From assembly GCF_029852145.1 (NCBI RefSeq), contig NC_079974.1, positions 23,538,082 to 23,602,081 on the forward strand: DNA of 64,000 nucleotides, written 5' to 3'. The first letter of the stretch is position 1, and every line of letters starts with the position of its first letter. The position numbers and the translations under genes are program-made. The notes under the pieces are model-generated. The model was given only the letters and a program-made list of their open reading frames with translations, searched no databases and was not told where the DNA came from. The stretch is from Microplitis mediator (taxonomy: Eukaryota; Arthropoda; Insecta; Hymenoptera; Braconidae). This document shows, one piece after another, positions 50,060-62,441 of the stretch.

Positions 50060-52239
50060 GTGGCAACCCGGTACAACAATATGATAAGGTCTTATTTGCA
50101 TCCGCGAGTCTATCACCAACAGCGGCAAGGAAAATAAGAGCAACGAAGCGGTAGAAGCTCATCGTCGGGCGGCAACAGCAATAAACAGTTTGTTGGGTTC
50201 GTTACTGCCAGCTCTTGTGCCATATAAACTTGGAGCGAGCACGCTTGCTCTTACGCCTTGGCTTGTATCTTGGCTTATAAACCTCATCGCTGTTTTACTC
50301 GGTACGCGGGACTTCGGGCCGACTGACCCGCTCGAGGGGCAGAGTGAACCAGCAAGTGGATGATAGTCCAAAAGTTACGGTTAGTTAGGATCATTACTTG
50401 TTTGCCAAGTTGTCTTTGTTATCACTACTTCCATGACAGCTATTTCTTTTCAACGCTATACACAACGGCTTTATTTATGTTTCTTTATTTTTACACTTCT
50501 TTTCATCTTTATCATCAAAGTCTTGAATAAATAAAGACAAACAGTAACTAAGATACCATACAAGAGTGCTGGTCTCAAAACTCCTTAAAACAAAAAACAC
50601 AAAATTCAAAACAGCTTCATTATTTTTTTTTTTTTTTGTTGCAACAAAAAAAGTTACAATAGGCAATTTTTTTAATACGCTTTCTGAGAATAATAAGCAC
50701 AGAATGGAATCTCGAAATTAGGTATAAAGACGAGCATAAATTCTTTTTAGAAAAATTTTCTTTTATTTCCGACTCACGAACTGGAATTTTTTCACAGCCG
50801 ACTAGTAATTGAATGTAATTAAATAAAAGAGGTGTAATGTGGGTACAATTATTGTGCGGAAAGGGTGAAAAAATAAGGGCGAGTCCCTTTGATAGTTGAC
50901 AAGATTTCCAGATGGTGAAAAAAATATTAAAGTAACCATTTTTACGCAAAGTCACTTTGTTCCGGTACTTTGCGGTATAGTTGGTCACATTCAATCCCAA
51001 CTCTCAAAAGTGAATTAATTTAAAGTACTACAAGCTAATTGCTAATTAAAAAGTCACTATTCTTGCCTTAATTGATAATCAGAAACAATAGAACTTATGA
51101 CAAAATTTTGAATAAATGGGACAGATAACTTTCCTTGGAATATTTCACCTGATTCTGAACATTGATTCAATAATATTTTACTTAGCATAAAAAACACATG
51201 AAATAAAAATTTAAGAGAATAAATTGGTGTGCATGTATGATTTTATGCAGACAAGTAGACTCAGGCCTGGGTCTAAGTACCTTAATAACAGAGTATTGTA
51301 AAGAAATATGTTATTCATGTAAAAATAGTAAAGTTGTCGTATGAATGAAAAATAGCTTAAGTACAGGGTTGTCCTTACATTTCAATAGTGAACCTTGGGC
51401 ATTATATAACTCGAGTGCACCTCACACAAAACACACATGGAGGTTGTTTTATAATAGAGGACTATAAGATACTCGTTACTTTTCATTCTATCGATTCGCA
51501 TTTAAATTTATCACCAGGGGAATTGAATTCTTTCTCACATTCTAACCTTTAGAGCTTCTGTATAGATCCACTATACATTCGTTTCTATAAAAAATGAAAA
51601 CAACAGTACTTACTTTGAGATCAGACAGGATGACACGGCTTTTAGATACAAGAGAATTTCTCTTCTCTCAGATCCCAGATCCCAAAGGAACCAGTTTCAA
51701 AGGCTTTCAGTCATTGAAAAATACTCGGGAGCGTCGTAACCATCGATCATTTTATTTATCAGAAAGAAAATAATTCATGTTCTGTGAGAAATATCAGAGC
51801 TGTGATGGTTGACCGTTTGAGAATGACGAGATGGTGATGGAAATGCGCTCACAGAAGGGAGATGTGTGGAACGAACACACACCTGCACACACACGGATTT
51901 AATATTTTATTATGCAATTGGTTCTATCGAACGGCGCAGAACTCGGTCGAGGGTTACGACCCTTACGCCTAACCGATACAACGTATAATTGCAATTTATA
52001 GACACCCAGTGCACCGCATAGACAACCGCCGAGCCAGTGAACCATTCGTTGAATGAACAAAACCGTCGGTATCGATTGATTTCAATATAAAAAAAGTACT
52101 ATGCATATTTTTTATATTCATTTGTCGTTTCAACGTTTTGTATTTTATGGATACTCATTATCGATAATTAGGAGAACGAGAGCAAGTAATAGGAAAAACC
52201 CGGAAAACGGTAAATTGTGTGAGTTTTTTTCTGAGGTCA
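50060..52239. other. Unique sequence
   Basis: GC-richer block at 50150-50370 with TATAAAC motifs but no initiator pair or recognisable protein. Confidence 0.45.
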
Positions 52240-53475
52240 CGTCAAAACTCATTCAAAAAAAATTATTTTGAGAACTTATTGGGTTTTTCCTATTAGAGGA
52301 CACTCTAGGGAACAAAAAACGTTGATATTTTGTAGAGTTTTTCCCAACAGGAGCTAACTTACGGGCTACTCTTCATAGAAAAACATAGACAGTGTCATCC
52401 TCATCCATCCTCATTTATCCTCACATGGGTCATAAGTCAGAAAAAAATTTTTTCTCGAGACTTTTTGGACTCTTTCCTACTACAGGACATCATACTGAAC
52501 AAAAAACGTTTGTACTGTGTGGAGTTATTTCCAACAGGAGCAAAATTATGGACTACTCTTCATAGAAAGACATAGGCAGTGTCATCCTCATTTATCCTCA
52601 TATGGGTTATAAGTCAGAAAAAAATTTTTCTCGAGACTTTTTGGACTCTTTCCTACTACAGGACATCATACTGAACAAAAAACGTTTGTATTGTGTGGAG
52701 TTATTTCCAACAGGAGCAAAGTTATGGACTACTCTTCATAAAAAGACATAGACAGTGTCATCCTCATTTATCCTCATCCATCTTCATTTATCCTCACATG
52801 GGTCATAAGTCAGAAAAAAATTTTTTCTCGAGACTTTTTGGACTCTTTCCTACTACAGGACATCATACTGAACAAAAAACGTTTGTACTGTGTGGAGTTA
52901 TTTCCAACAGGAGCAAAATTATGGACTACTCTTCATAGAAAGACATAGGCAGTGTCATCCTCATTTATCCTCATATGGGTTATAAGTCAGAAAAAAATTT
53001 TTCTCGAGACTTTTTGGACTCTTTCCTACTACAGGACATCATACTGAACAAAAAACGTTTGTATTGTGTGGAGTTATTTCCAACAGGAGCAAAGTTATGG
53101 ACTACTCTTCATAAAAAGACATAGACAGTGTCATCCTCATTTATCCTCATCCATCTTCATTTATTCTCATATGGGTCATAAGTCAGATACAAAATTTTTC
53201 TCGAGACTTTTTGGAGTTTTTCCTACTACAGGACACCATACTGAACAAAAAATGTTCATATTGTATGGAGTTATTTCCAACAGGAACTAAGTTACGGGCC
53301 GCTCTTTATAAAAATCTATAGACATCATCATCCGTGACCTAACAAGGCATCCCAAGTCAGAGAAAAATTTTTTTCTGGACTATTTTGAATTTTTCCTTCT
53401 AGATTACACTATAAAGACCGTAAAAATTTTTATATAGTATGGCGTTATAAACGGAAAAATTTTCAAGAGGCTCAT
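52240..53475 (+). repeat. Satellite array 2 (same monomer, two-monomer higher-order unit)
   Basis: About six monomers of the array 1 satellite. A ~371-bp block starting near 52446 is repeated near 52818 with virtually no differences, giving a two-monomer higher-order unit. The outermost monomers are diverged. Confidence 0.9.
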
Positions 53476-54431
53476 TTTGCTTCCCGCTTCCGTAGATAAA
53501 ATATTCTAGTCTAATATTGATTCGAAACTTCTGGGAAAGAACACGGTAGTTATTCCTCGAAAAGTTGGATAGAATTAAGTGCGGATGTATAATGTAATTG
53601 GGTTATCTCCTCGTTTTCTATAGAAATCGCTCGACGGCTTGAGGTAACGCTCGTCGTACAGATTCAGTAAAACATTCGCCAAGAATGGCTCTTTAAAAAA
53701 GTAATTATTATCTTGAGGTGTCAGATGTCCTGAACCGTAAAGTCTCCTTTCAACTCCAAGGGTTCTTTTATTCGCGTTAAAACAAAACGAGTCTGATCGA
53801 AGCCTCATAAAAGAACGTCGTCCTGTATGATAAGGATCTTTTTAATGAGCTTGTGAAAATGTCATGTATAATATTTCTAAAATGTCCTTCTGTTATTTCC
53901 ACTGACAAGTAGACAAACTCATTTTCTCATATTAAACCGTTTATATAAAATGTGTTTATCAAAAAAATTACTCGCTTATTTTTAACATCAAGAGATAAAT
54001 GAGTAAGTATAAATATAGAAAAAAAAACTTTGAAATTTGATTTTATCTTCTATACTTTTTCAGGTGTTCTTTCTGGAAAATAAGTAAACTTTAAATTTCT
54101 TCCATACCCAAGTTTTAGTATCCCTGTAAAAAACTTAAAAACTTGATTTTCAAGTTCCCAGAGTCCTTTTTTTTACTCAAAGAAGACAAACTTATCAAAA
54201 GCGTTCACGTTTCAAAAAATAACTTATAAATTTGATTTTACAACTTTTTAGATACTTTTCATAAAAAATCGCATTAACTGTTGCACGGAAAATTTTCATA
54301 TTTATTCAAATAGACGAATTGCCTACTCGCCTGCGGGAAAATTTATCATTAATGAGAGATTCATTAAAAATATCCAAAATCGTACGAATTGAGCAGCAAA
54401 ACTGAAGCAAACACTCCGGAAATGAGGGCAA
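53476..54431. other. Unique sequence after satellite array 2
   Basis: No gene or repeat recognised. Confidence 0.5.
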
Positions 54432-55157
54432 CCCGTGAAAAAATATTCTGATCAGACTATATCAGGCCTGATATAGAAATTGGCCATATCAGACTATATA
54501 TGCTTTGATATAAGTATATTAGACTATATATGCTTTGATATAAATTGTCTATAAATTGTCTATAAAAAATTACATCTGTAAAAGACCAAATTTAAAAAAA
54601 AAAATATGTAAAAAATAAATATCAATAAATTTTTAATGTGTATAAAAAATCTATCGTGTTCAACTTTCTTGACACATCTTTTCGAATACAGTTTGAGGTA
54701 ACTTGATATTTTTAACCTCTATAAAGGCTTATCAAATTATATCAAGCCTGATCAGGATTTTTATTCACAGGTATATCAATTTATATATATATATATATAT
54801 CAGACTATATAAAGTCATATCAAGTTATATCAAGCCTGATCAGGGATTTTTTTTTTAAGTATATCAAAGTATATATAACTTTATAAGGTTATATCAGGCC
54901 ATATCAGGACCTATTAGAAATAAATATAACATTATATATGAGCTTATCAAGTTATATCAAGTCTGATATAGACATATCAAATTGATAAGGCTTGATCTGG
55001 CCTGATATGGCCAATTTTCATATCAGGCCAGATCAGGACCTATCAAAAATCAAATATGGACATATCAGATCATATCAGGCCAGATATGAATATATCAAAA
55101 ATTTTGATATGGCCTTATCAGCTCATATCAAGCCTGATCAGAATATTTTTTCACGGG
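54432..55157. mobile_element. TATATCAGGCCTGATATGG word-array element, copy 2
   Basis: 726 bp, nearly identical to 13626-14298, AA on both flanks. It has about 50 extra bases near 54540-54595, including a doubled TTGTCTATAAA. Confidence 0.85.
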
Positions 55158-56030
55158 AAATGTGTAGCGCAATAAAATAGAGAGCAGAATCACAATATTT
55201 ACATATTCCATCAGAAAGTAACAAAGTTAAGATTCATTACGAATAGAACCGAGGAACGAGCGAACCATTGACCTAAAGGACTGCCAAGCCGTTATTTCCC
55301 ATTGTTAAAGTCTTATATATATATATAAAAAAAAAAAAAAGAACGAGTCGCCGTTATTTGCCAGAATCTTACTCTTCTATAGAAGATATATATAGAATTG
55401 ATTCATGAAACAAACGTACTCGACCTCGACAATTTTTCTCGAGTCTTTTCTCCTACAAGGATCCTCTCCCGTTCCCAGTAGTCGGCTCAGGGCACCCGAT
55501 TTTCAGGATCAATACTGTCACAATGACTATCTATTAAATGATAGACTAGTACCAGCATAAAACTATGTGCATACCAGAATATATATATATGTATACGAAA
55601 GTACACAACAATCTATTTGAGCTGACGTTCGTGAGTAGATTTCCCGGTTTCGCAGATTCTTACATTAACTCTCTATCTCTCTCTGTCTTTTCTTTCTCAT
55701 TCTCAATACCTGCATGCTGATATATACCTATATTAGATAAGTTTAATAGCTGACTTTGCGTAATGCGCTCAAGCATTTCCCAAGGGCACGATATGCCTTT
55801 ATCCTATTTCTCTCTGTCTACAGAACTCTTCACCCACTCGCTATATGCCAGCAAATAATGCTGATATCGCTTCTTGATAAATTCCACACTTATATTTTTC
55901 ACTTCAACTTGAATCTTCTTTGACTTCTTGTTATCTTACAAATTTATTAATATCATTCATTATTGCTGCAGTGTGAAAAATTTTGAAAACAGGCGCGGAT
56001 TTAACGCGGAATGGAACGTGTGGCTTTTTA
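55158..56030. other. Unique sequence
   Basis: No gene or repeat recognised. Confidence 0.5.
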
Positions 56031-57600
56031 CCCGTAGGAAAATAACATATATGGTCAAAATATATGTAAAATATATGATAAATATCAGAAAATATATGTG
56101 GCGAATTTAACTATATTTTCTGATATATTTTTTTTTTATATTAAAAAATATAATACTCATCATATACGAGTCCGTATATGTTTAGCATGTATAAAATATA
56201 TATGTCAATCATATACAAAAAATATATTTTTATCATATATGAAAATATATATTCTTTTCATATACGAAAACTATATTTTTATCATACATAAAAATATATA
56301 TTTTTATCATATATAAAAACATATATTTATATTGTGTATGGAAAAAAAAAAATTTCTTATTCGTATGACTAACTCCAATTAAATTAGATCTAAATTTTAA
56401 TATAGGGGAGGGTGGGGCAGAGCGGCCCCCCTGAAATTTTGATAAAAAAAAAAATTTTTTTTTTTTTTCAACTAATTACTATAAATCTGATATGTTTGCG
56501 CATTTTTACCCCTACGCATGACATTTGGGGCAAAATGGACAAGCCCAAAATTTTGAAAAAGTGATTTTTTCATATTTTTATTGTCAAATTAAAAAAAAAT
56601 TATTATAATTCCACATTTCTAGCCCTACGCATAACACCTGGGGCAAATGGACCAGCCGAAACTTCCGAAAAAATTATTTTTTCATATTTTTCGGCCGTTT
56701 CTTTATGTAAGAGGCAAATTTGGTCACTAAAAATTTATAAAAATTAAATTTTTTTTTTTGTTGATAAATTTTTGAAATAAAGTAAAACTATAGAATTGAA
56801 TTTTTTTTTTATTAAATAACAATTAGTAATTAAGGTAATCGAGAGTGAACGATTTATTACACTTTAAAAAATTTTTTTCGAGTAATATAAAACCAAAAAT
56901 AGTTGTCAAGAGAAAGAAATACATTCTTAATGATGAAAACAATTAAAAAAAAAAAAAAAAAACGAAAAAAAAAATTTTTTTACTATTTTTTGGAGGGGGG
57001 CTGCTCTGCCCCACAAAAAAAAAAAATTTTTTTTTAGAATTTTGGCAAAATGTCCATAAATTTGTTCGAAATAGGACAAAAGTAAAGTGATCTTATGGCT
57101 GAAAGCCACAAAAAATAATAATTGGCTTAGGGAGGCCGCTCTGCCCCACCCTCCCCTACTCTTTAAATTGCAGTTTAAATTTTCAAAATTAGTTAATTTG
57201 ATGCGAATATATAATATCCCAATATACATATACATACACCGAATAAATTATATGCTTAAATATAACAAAGAAAATATATGGTGCCATATATAATATAAAT
57301 TATATGCTACCATATATTTCATTTCATATAAAAATTTTATATTTTTTTAATATAAAAGAAAATATATCAATACAATATATTATAATGTAAATGTAAATTT
57401 ATATATAGCTTAAAATATAAAAAGCATATAAGTTTCATATATGGAATACATATATTTACTACTGTATATAATTTTATATTAAATCGGCGAAAATCTCTAT
57501 ATGATTTTTTATAATATACAATATAATATATCATATATTGTTTTGTTGCAAACATATATGATTTTATATATTTTAACCATATATTGTTTTTTCATACGGG
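56031..57600. mobile_element. ATATATGG word-array element interrupted by a GGGGAGGG element
   Basis: Left end CCCGTAGGAAAATAACATAT, right end inverse of CCCGTATGAAAAAACAATAT, TA on both flanks (56029-56030, 57601-57602). Removing the 56405-57156 insertion leaves about 816 bp, the size of the other copies. Confidence 0.8.
56405..57156 (+). mobile_element. GGGGAGGGTGGGGCAGAGCGG element nested in an ATATATGG element
   Basis: 752 bp with inverted ends GGGGAGGGTGGGGCAGAG, TA at 56403-56404 and 57157-57158. The interior keeps recognisable similarity to the GGGGCAAG family (the TTTTTCGAGTAATAT block and the GCCACAAA..ATAATAA..GGCTTAGG block), so it is a related but diverged family. It interrupts 56031-57600. 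Confidence 0.8.
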
Positions 57601-58395
57601 TATTTATTTACCCCCTTTGGTGTAAAATTTACTCCAAGGAAGACTTGGAATAATTGCTTGCTCACAACTTCATGCGCAGTAATATTTATTTCAACAAATT
57701 CAGCTAAACTTTTTAAGCTCTTGTTCCATTAACTCTTTTGAAACTAACTTATAATTACTTTTCTTTGCAAAAAAATTTTCACAATTGAATAAACAAAAAC
57801 AATAATAATATTAATGGCATTGTTCAAATTTACGCTGACGTATTTTTAAAATGGACAATTTCAAAAATATATATCAGCGGCATTTATTTATTCCAACGCA
57901 ATGTCACTCAAGGAACGTTATTAATTGTCATGCACACACGTACAATACTGCTGTTGATATATCAATCGCCATGCGTGATCACGTACGTCATATAAATAAA
58001 AATACAAGTCGCACGTGTGTGCCATCATTTCAAAAGCTATTGAACACAACCAAATGCCGATCAATTGTGTCGCGGACTAAGTACCATTTTGAGCAATTAC
58101 CGGGGACAATTGCTCGCAAAAAAAAGGAAACAATTATTTCGATCGATTAAACCATTTAATCTAAAACGTTTATTTTTAAACTCCGTGTCGTATTTTTTCG
58201 GTTCAACGAATCCCCTCGGCGTATTTGTTTACTATGTTAATTTATTCATACTAGTAATTAAATAGGTATTTGAGGTCTTAGTAGCTTATCGCAAGATCTA
58301 ATCCTCAATAACATACACGAGAGCTTATGCGATAGTTAACTTTTCCTTATGTTCACCCTCGGATATATTTCATTTTATTTATTTATTTATAAATA
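57601..58395. other. Unique sequence
   Basis: A 99-codon frame (57851-58150) starts with ATG but is unrecognised. Confidence 0.4.
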
Positions 58396-59452
58396 CACGG
58401 AAAGACAATTATGGGAAGTTTTGCTATGCATTATGGGAATAGTTCCCATAATAGTATGGGAATGGTTCCCATAATAGTATGGGAATAGTACCTATACTAC
58501 TATAGAGATGGTTCCCATATATTATGGGAACCATCCCCATAATAGTATGAGAATAGTTCCCATATCATTATGGGAATGGTTCCCATAATGGTATCGGAAT
58601 CATTCCCATAATGGTATCGGAATCATTCCCATACTATTATGGGAATGGTTCCCATATTGGTATAGGAACTATTCCTATAATATTATGGGAACTATTCCCA
58701 TAATGTTATGGGAACCATCCCTATAATATCATAAAATTTTTTTTTTGCAGAATAGTGTAGAAATTTCCCAAAATTTGAATTTTCTTGAATGTTTTGTACT
58801 GACAAAAAATTCTTGTTAAAAATTTTAGTGTTTTTTTGCCAAATACGATTTTTTTTTCAATGTTTGAATTTTTGTTTTTATGTTTAATAATATTTCTGTG
58901 TATTGTAGAAGTGATTGCCACACTTCTTTAAATTAATTTTTTCATGATAATATGGGAACCATTCCCATAATATTATAGGAATGGTTCCTATAATAGTATA
59001 GGAACTATTCCCATAATATTATGGGAATGATTCCCATAATGGTATACTAACCATTCCAATTGCATTATGGGAATCATTCCCATAATATTATAGGAACCAT
59101 TCCCATAATATTATGGGAATGGTACCTATAATTTATGGGAATGGTTCCTATAATTTATGGGAATGGTTCCTATAAATTATAGGAACCATTTCCATAAATT
59201 ATAGGAATGATTCCCATAATATTATAGAAAGTATTCCTATAAATTATAGAAAGTATTCCTATAATTATAGGAACCATTCCTATAGTGTTATGGGTATCAT
59301 TCCCATAATTATAGGAACTATTCCTATAATTATGGAAAACATTCCTATAGTTATAGGAACCGCTCCCATAATTTATGGTCGTAATTCCTATGATGGTATA
59401 GGAAAAAATTTCATAAAATTATGGGAACCGCTGCCATAATTTTTTTTCCGTG
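58396..59452. mobile_element. TATGGGAATGGTTCCCATA word-array element, copy 1
   Basis: 1057 bp, ends CACGGAAAG and CTTTTCCGTG-like inverse, TA on both flanks (58394-58395, 59453-59454). Arms are long runs of ATGGGAA(T/C)(G/C)(G/A)TTCCCATAAT variants; the core (about 58730-58945) is AT-rich and free of the word. Confidence 0.85.
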
Positions 59453-60255
59453 TAGTCATTTTAATTAAATATTCTACTTTGCAGTTCAGTGTCTAGACTC
59501 TATCAATCAATTTCAATGTTTGACATTTCGATTTCATTCATTTTTTTCGGTTATTAGTCAATCACTTGAGGGTAAAAAGTCAATCAAATTGAAATGAAGG
59601 CTTCAAATTTGGAGAATATCTTAGTTTTTTACTCAAAATTTGTAAAATTGAACCGTGGAAAGTGATGAATTATTTGATGAGTGTTTTAGGCTCATAAAAA
59701 AAAGTGTAAAAAAGATAAAAGGTACTTTGAAACTAGTATTAGATGAAAGTGACCTAGTTCAGTTGTCTAAACGAGACAGAACAATCCAACGAATCGCTGT
59801 TTTATTGGCTCTCTATTTTACCACCTTGTCTATCTTTTATTTTTTTACTCTTCACAATATATACACACATGTAAACTCCAAATGGATATACATATATATA
59901 TTTCGTTACTTTTACTATTTAAATTTGCATACAAACTGCCCGGCCAATCGATACAGATTCCAACTTACTTCGTGAAACGAACGATTTTCATTTTTATTTT
60001 TATTTTATGTTACTTTCAATTTATATTATTTTGTATCTTGTTATCAAAGAGAATTCACTTATAAACTTGAAATCATTAAATTTAACGAGAGTTTAGTTTT
60101 AATTAGTATTCTTTTAGTTTAAAATACATGAGTTCAACTTTATTTTATTTTTCATGCTAATAATTAATTTCGTTTTTATGATCAAAAGTGTTTTTGGTTT
60201 TATAAAAAAAAATTTCATGCTATCTGTGCTTTGGGAATTAAATTTGGAAGCATTC
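59453..60255. other. Single-copy spacer between two direct TATGGGAA elements
   Basis: Contains the 59655-59975 open frame; otherwise AT-rich. Confidence 0.4.
59655..59975 (+). other. Unrecognised open frame between two palindromic elements
   Basis: The first ~55 codons are charged and protein-like (many Lys, Asp, Glu), followed by a hydrophobic segment around residues 48-66. It starts at GTG just after an in-frame TGA, with no ATG and no clear acceptor; AAAAG|GTACTT near 59718 could be a donor. The tail is low-complexity AT-rich sequence. It is in the single-copy 944-bp interval between the two TATGGGAA elements. Function unknown; possibly an exon relic. Confidence 0.18.
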
Positions 60256-60394
60256 TCTAAACATTAATTAGTGAAAATAAGTGAATATTCACTAATTTCA
60301 AGTGCAAACCGAACCACAAATATCAAAAAGTGGTTCGGTTGACACTTAGAATAAATGAATATTCACTTTTTTTCACTAATTCATGTTTAGAGAG
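60256..60394. mobile_element. Hairpin element with ~64-bp arms
   Basis: About 139 bp. CTCTAAACATTAATTAGTGA at the left pairs with the inverse at the right, the pairing continues through AAGTGAATATTCA to ACCGAACCAC, and only about 11 bases form the loop. It abuts the CACGGAAAG element at 60397. It could be a small MITE or the source of a hairpin RNA. Confidence 0.65.
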
Positions 60395-60396
60395 TT

Positions 60397-61252
60397 CACG
60401 GAAAGAAATATATGGGAAGTTTTGCTATGCATTGTGGGAACCATCCCCATAATAGTATGAGAATAGTTCCCATACCATTATGGGAATGGTTCCCATAATG
60501 ATATGGGAATGGTTCCCATACCATTATGGGAACCACTCCCATAATGGTATGGGAGTCATTCCCATACTATTATAGGAATGGTTGCCATATTGGTATAGGA
60601 ACTATTCCTATAATATTATGGGAACTATTCCCATAATGTTATGGGAACCATCCCTATAATATCATAAAATTTTTTTTTTGCACAATAGTGTAGAAATTTC
60701 CCAAAATTTGAATTTTCTTGAATGTTTTGTGTTGACAAAAAATTCTTGTTAAAAATTTTAATGTTTTTTTGCCAAATACGATTTTTTTTTTCAATGTTTG
60801 AAATTTTGTTTTTATGTTTAATAATATTTCTGTGTATTGTAGAAGTGATTACCACACTTCTTTAAATTTATTTTTTCATGGTAATATGGGAACCATTCCC
60901 ATAATATTATAGGAATGGTTCCTATAATAGTATGGGAACTATTCCCATGATATTATGGGAATGATTCCCATAATGGTATACGAACCATTCCAATTGCATT
61001 ATGGGAATCATTCCCATAATATTATAGAAAGTATTCTTATAAATTATAGGAACCATTCCTATAATTATAGGAACCATTCCTATAGTGTTATGGGTATCAT
61101 TCCCATAATCATAGGAACTATTCCTATAATTATGGGAAACATTCCTATAATTATAGGAACCGCTCCCATAATTTATGGTCGTAATTCCTATGATGGTATA
61201 GGAAAAAATTTCACAAAATTATGGGAACCGCTGCCATAATTTTCTTTCCGTG
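60397..61252. mobile_element. TATGGGAATGGTTCCCATA word-array element, copy 2
   Basis: 856 bp, same orientation and core as 58396-59452, TT on both flanks. It lacks several word units present in copy 1 (compare 59105-59250), so word number changes without loss of ends or core. Confidence 0.85.
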
Positions 61253-61614
61253 TTGGATTCCATTTGGAAATCGCTCATTTCTATTTCATGAACTATGCAG
61301 TAGTAAATTGGAAATTTCCATTTGTGCATTTTTTTCCAAAAATGAATTTTCAAACCATTCCATGGCAAATTTTCTGAGCTTAATCAAAAAGGTGGCAAAT
61401 TTACTACATGTTACTTGGAAAATTTGCTCCCCAAAAAAATTTCTCGACTCATTTTTTGTATAACTCGAAAAAATTTCGTATCCTCAGACTCTTCCCAAAA
61501 ATAGTTATCGTCCATGCATGGAATTTAAAGGAAATGCTTAAAATTTTCATCAAAATTTCGATGACCGAATTTCTCGGCTTAATTTTTCTAATTTCAAAAA
61601 TGTATTCTCAATAT
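61253..61614. other. Sequence left of the solo LTR
   Basis: Recurring GGAAATTTCC/AAAATTTGC words suggest an old repeat, but ends are not visible. Confidence 0.3.
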
Positions 61615-61619
61615 ATTAT

Positions 61620-62224
61620 TGTTCTACCAATCAAATTTTATTAAATAGACTACGAGACTATTAGTTATATAGAATATAAATCCCGATATTAAATAATTAA
61701 AATAAAAGCAATAATTAATTCACACGTGAACAGATGTGTAGCGTTGATTAAAAGTTATAACGAACTAAAACACGACGTGTGAATCAAGTCACGATCTAGG
61801 ATCTAAATAGTATTTTATATTTGAGATCGGGAGCATTAAATGCATACGAGTTTGACCGTAAGTTAAAGCGTAGCTCAGTTTAGTTGAGGTCACTAGACAA
61901 TCTGAAATATTTGTGATACGACATTAATGATAAAATTATCTAATTAACAGGAGGAAAAGGAACTAGGCGTTGTTAAAGTTAGGATATGACATAACTCAAT
62001 CATATTTATGGTATCGGATAGCACGAGCAGTGCGCTTGTTATCGTCAGTGGACTTAACTATATATAAAGGGGATACTAGTATCGAAGCTTTTAGTTCCAC
62101 TATTATAGTTTGTTCTACACTAGGTCAAAGTATTTCAGTATTTCGGTACTATCTTTAATCATATAACACAACACAACACAACACAACTGTTAGACTTAAT
62201 ATTCATATTCGGCCATAACCGACA
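61620..62224 (+). mobile_element. Solo LTR of an LTR retrotransposon
   Basis: 605 bp beginning TGTTCTACC and ending AACCGACA, so bounded by TG...CA, with ATTAT repeated on both sides (61615-61619 and 62225-62229), a 5-bp target duplication. TATATAAAG at 62061-62069 fits a U3 promoter, with ACACAACACAAC repeats further on. No primer-binding site or internal coding region follows, and only one LTR is present. Orientation is inferred from the TATA box. The family is not identifiable from the LTR alone. Confidence 0.7.
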
Positions 62225-62273
62225 ATTATATGACGGCGGGTATGAAATCAATGCAATCTGTTATTTTTCATTA

Positions 62274-62439
62274 CTCCATAAAAAATTTTGAGTCCGCGGT
62301 CTTGTGTGAATGATTTGGTATTAAAATACTCAACACTGCCGGTGTGAAAGAACACACTCATATCGTATGAAAAGTTCACACCAAGCAGACCGTGTAAAGT
62401 CCTCTGGGATCATTCTCACACCAAAAATTTTTTACAGTT
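62274..62439. mobile_element. Decayed CACTG-type element with GTGTGAA words
   Basis: The right end CCAAAAATTTTTTACAGT and the left end CCATAAAAAATTTTGAG are weakly inverted, TA is at both borders, and GTGTGAA/TTCACAC words recur inside. The G of the terminal CAGTG is changed. A GGGGAGACC element has inserted at its right-hand TA. Confidence 0.4.
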
Positions 62440-62441
62440 TA

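Noticed and set aside
50159..50371. Minus-strand frame in a GC-richer block
   Set aside because: No start, splice or homology evidence; composition alone explains the length.
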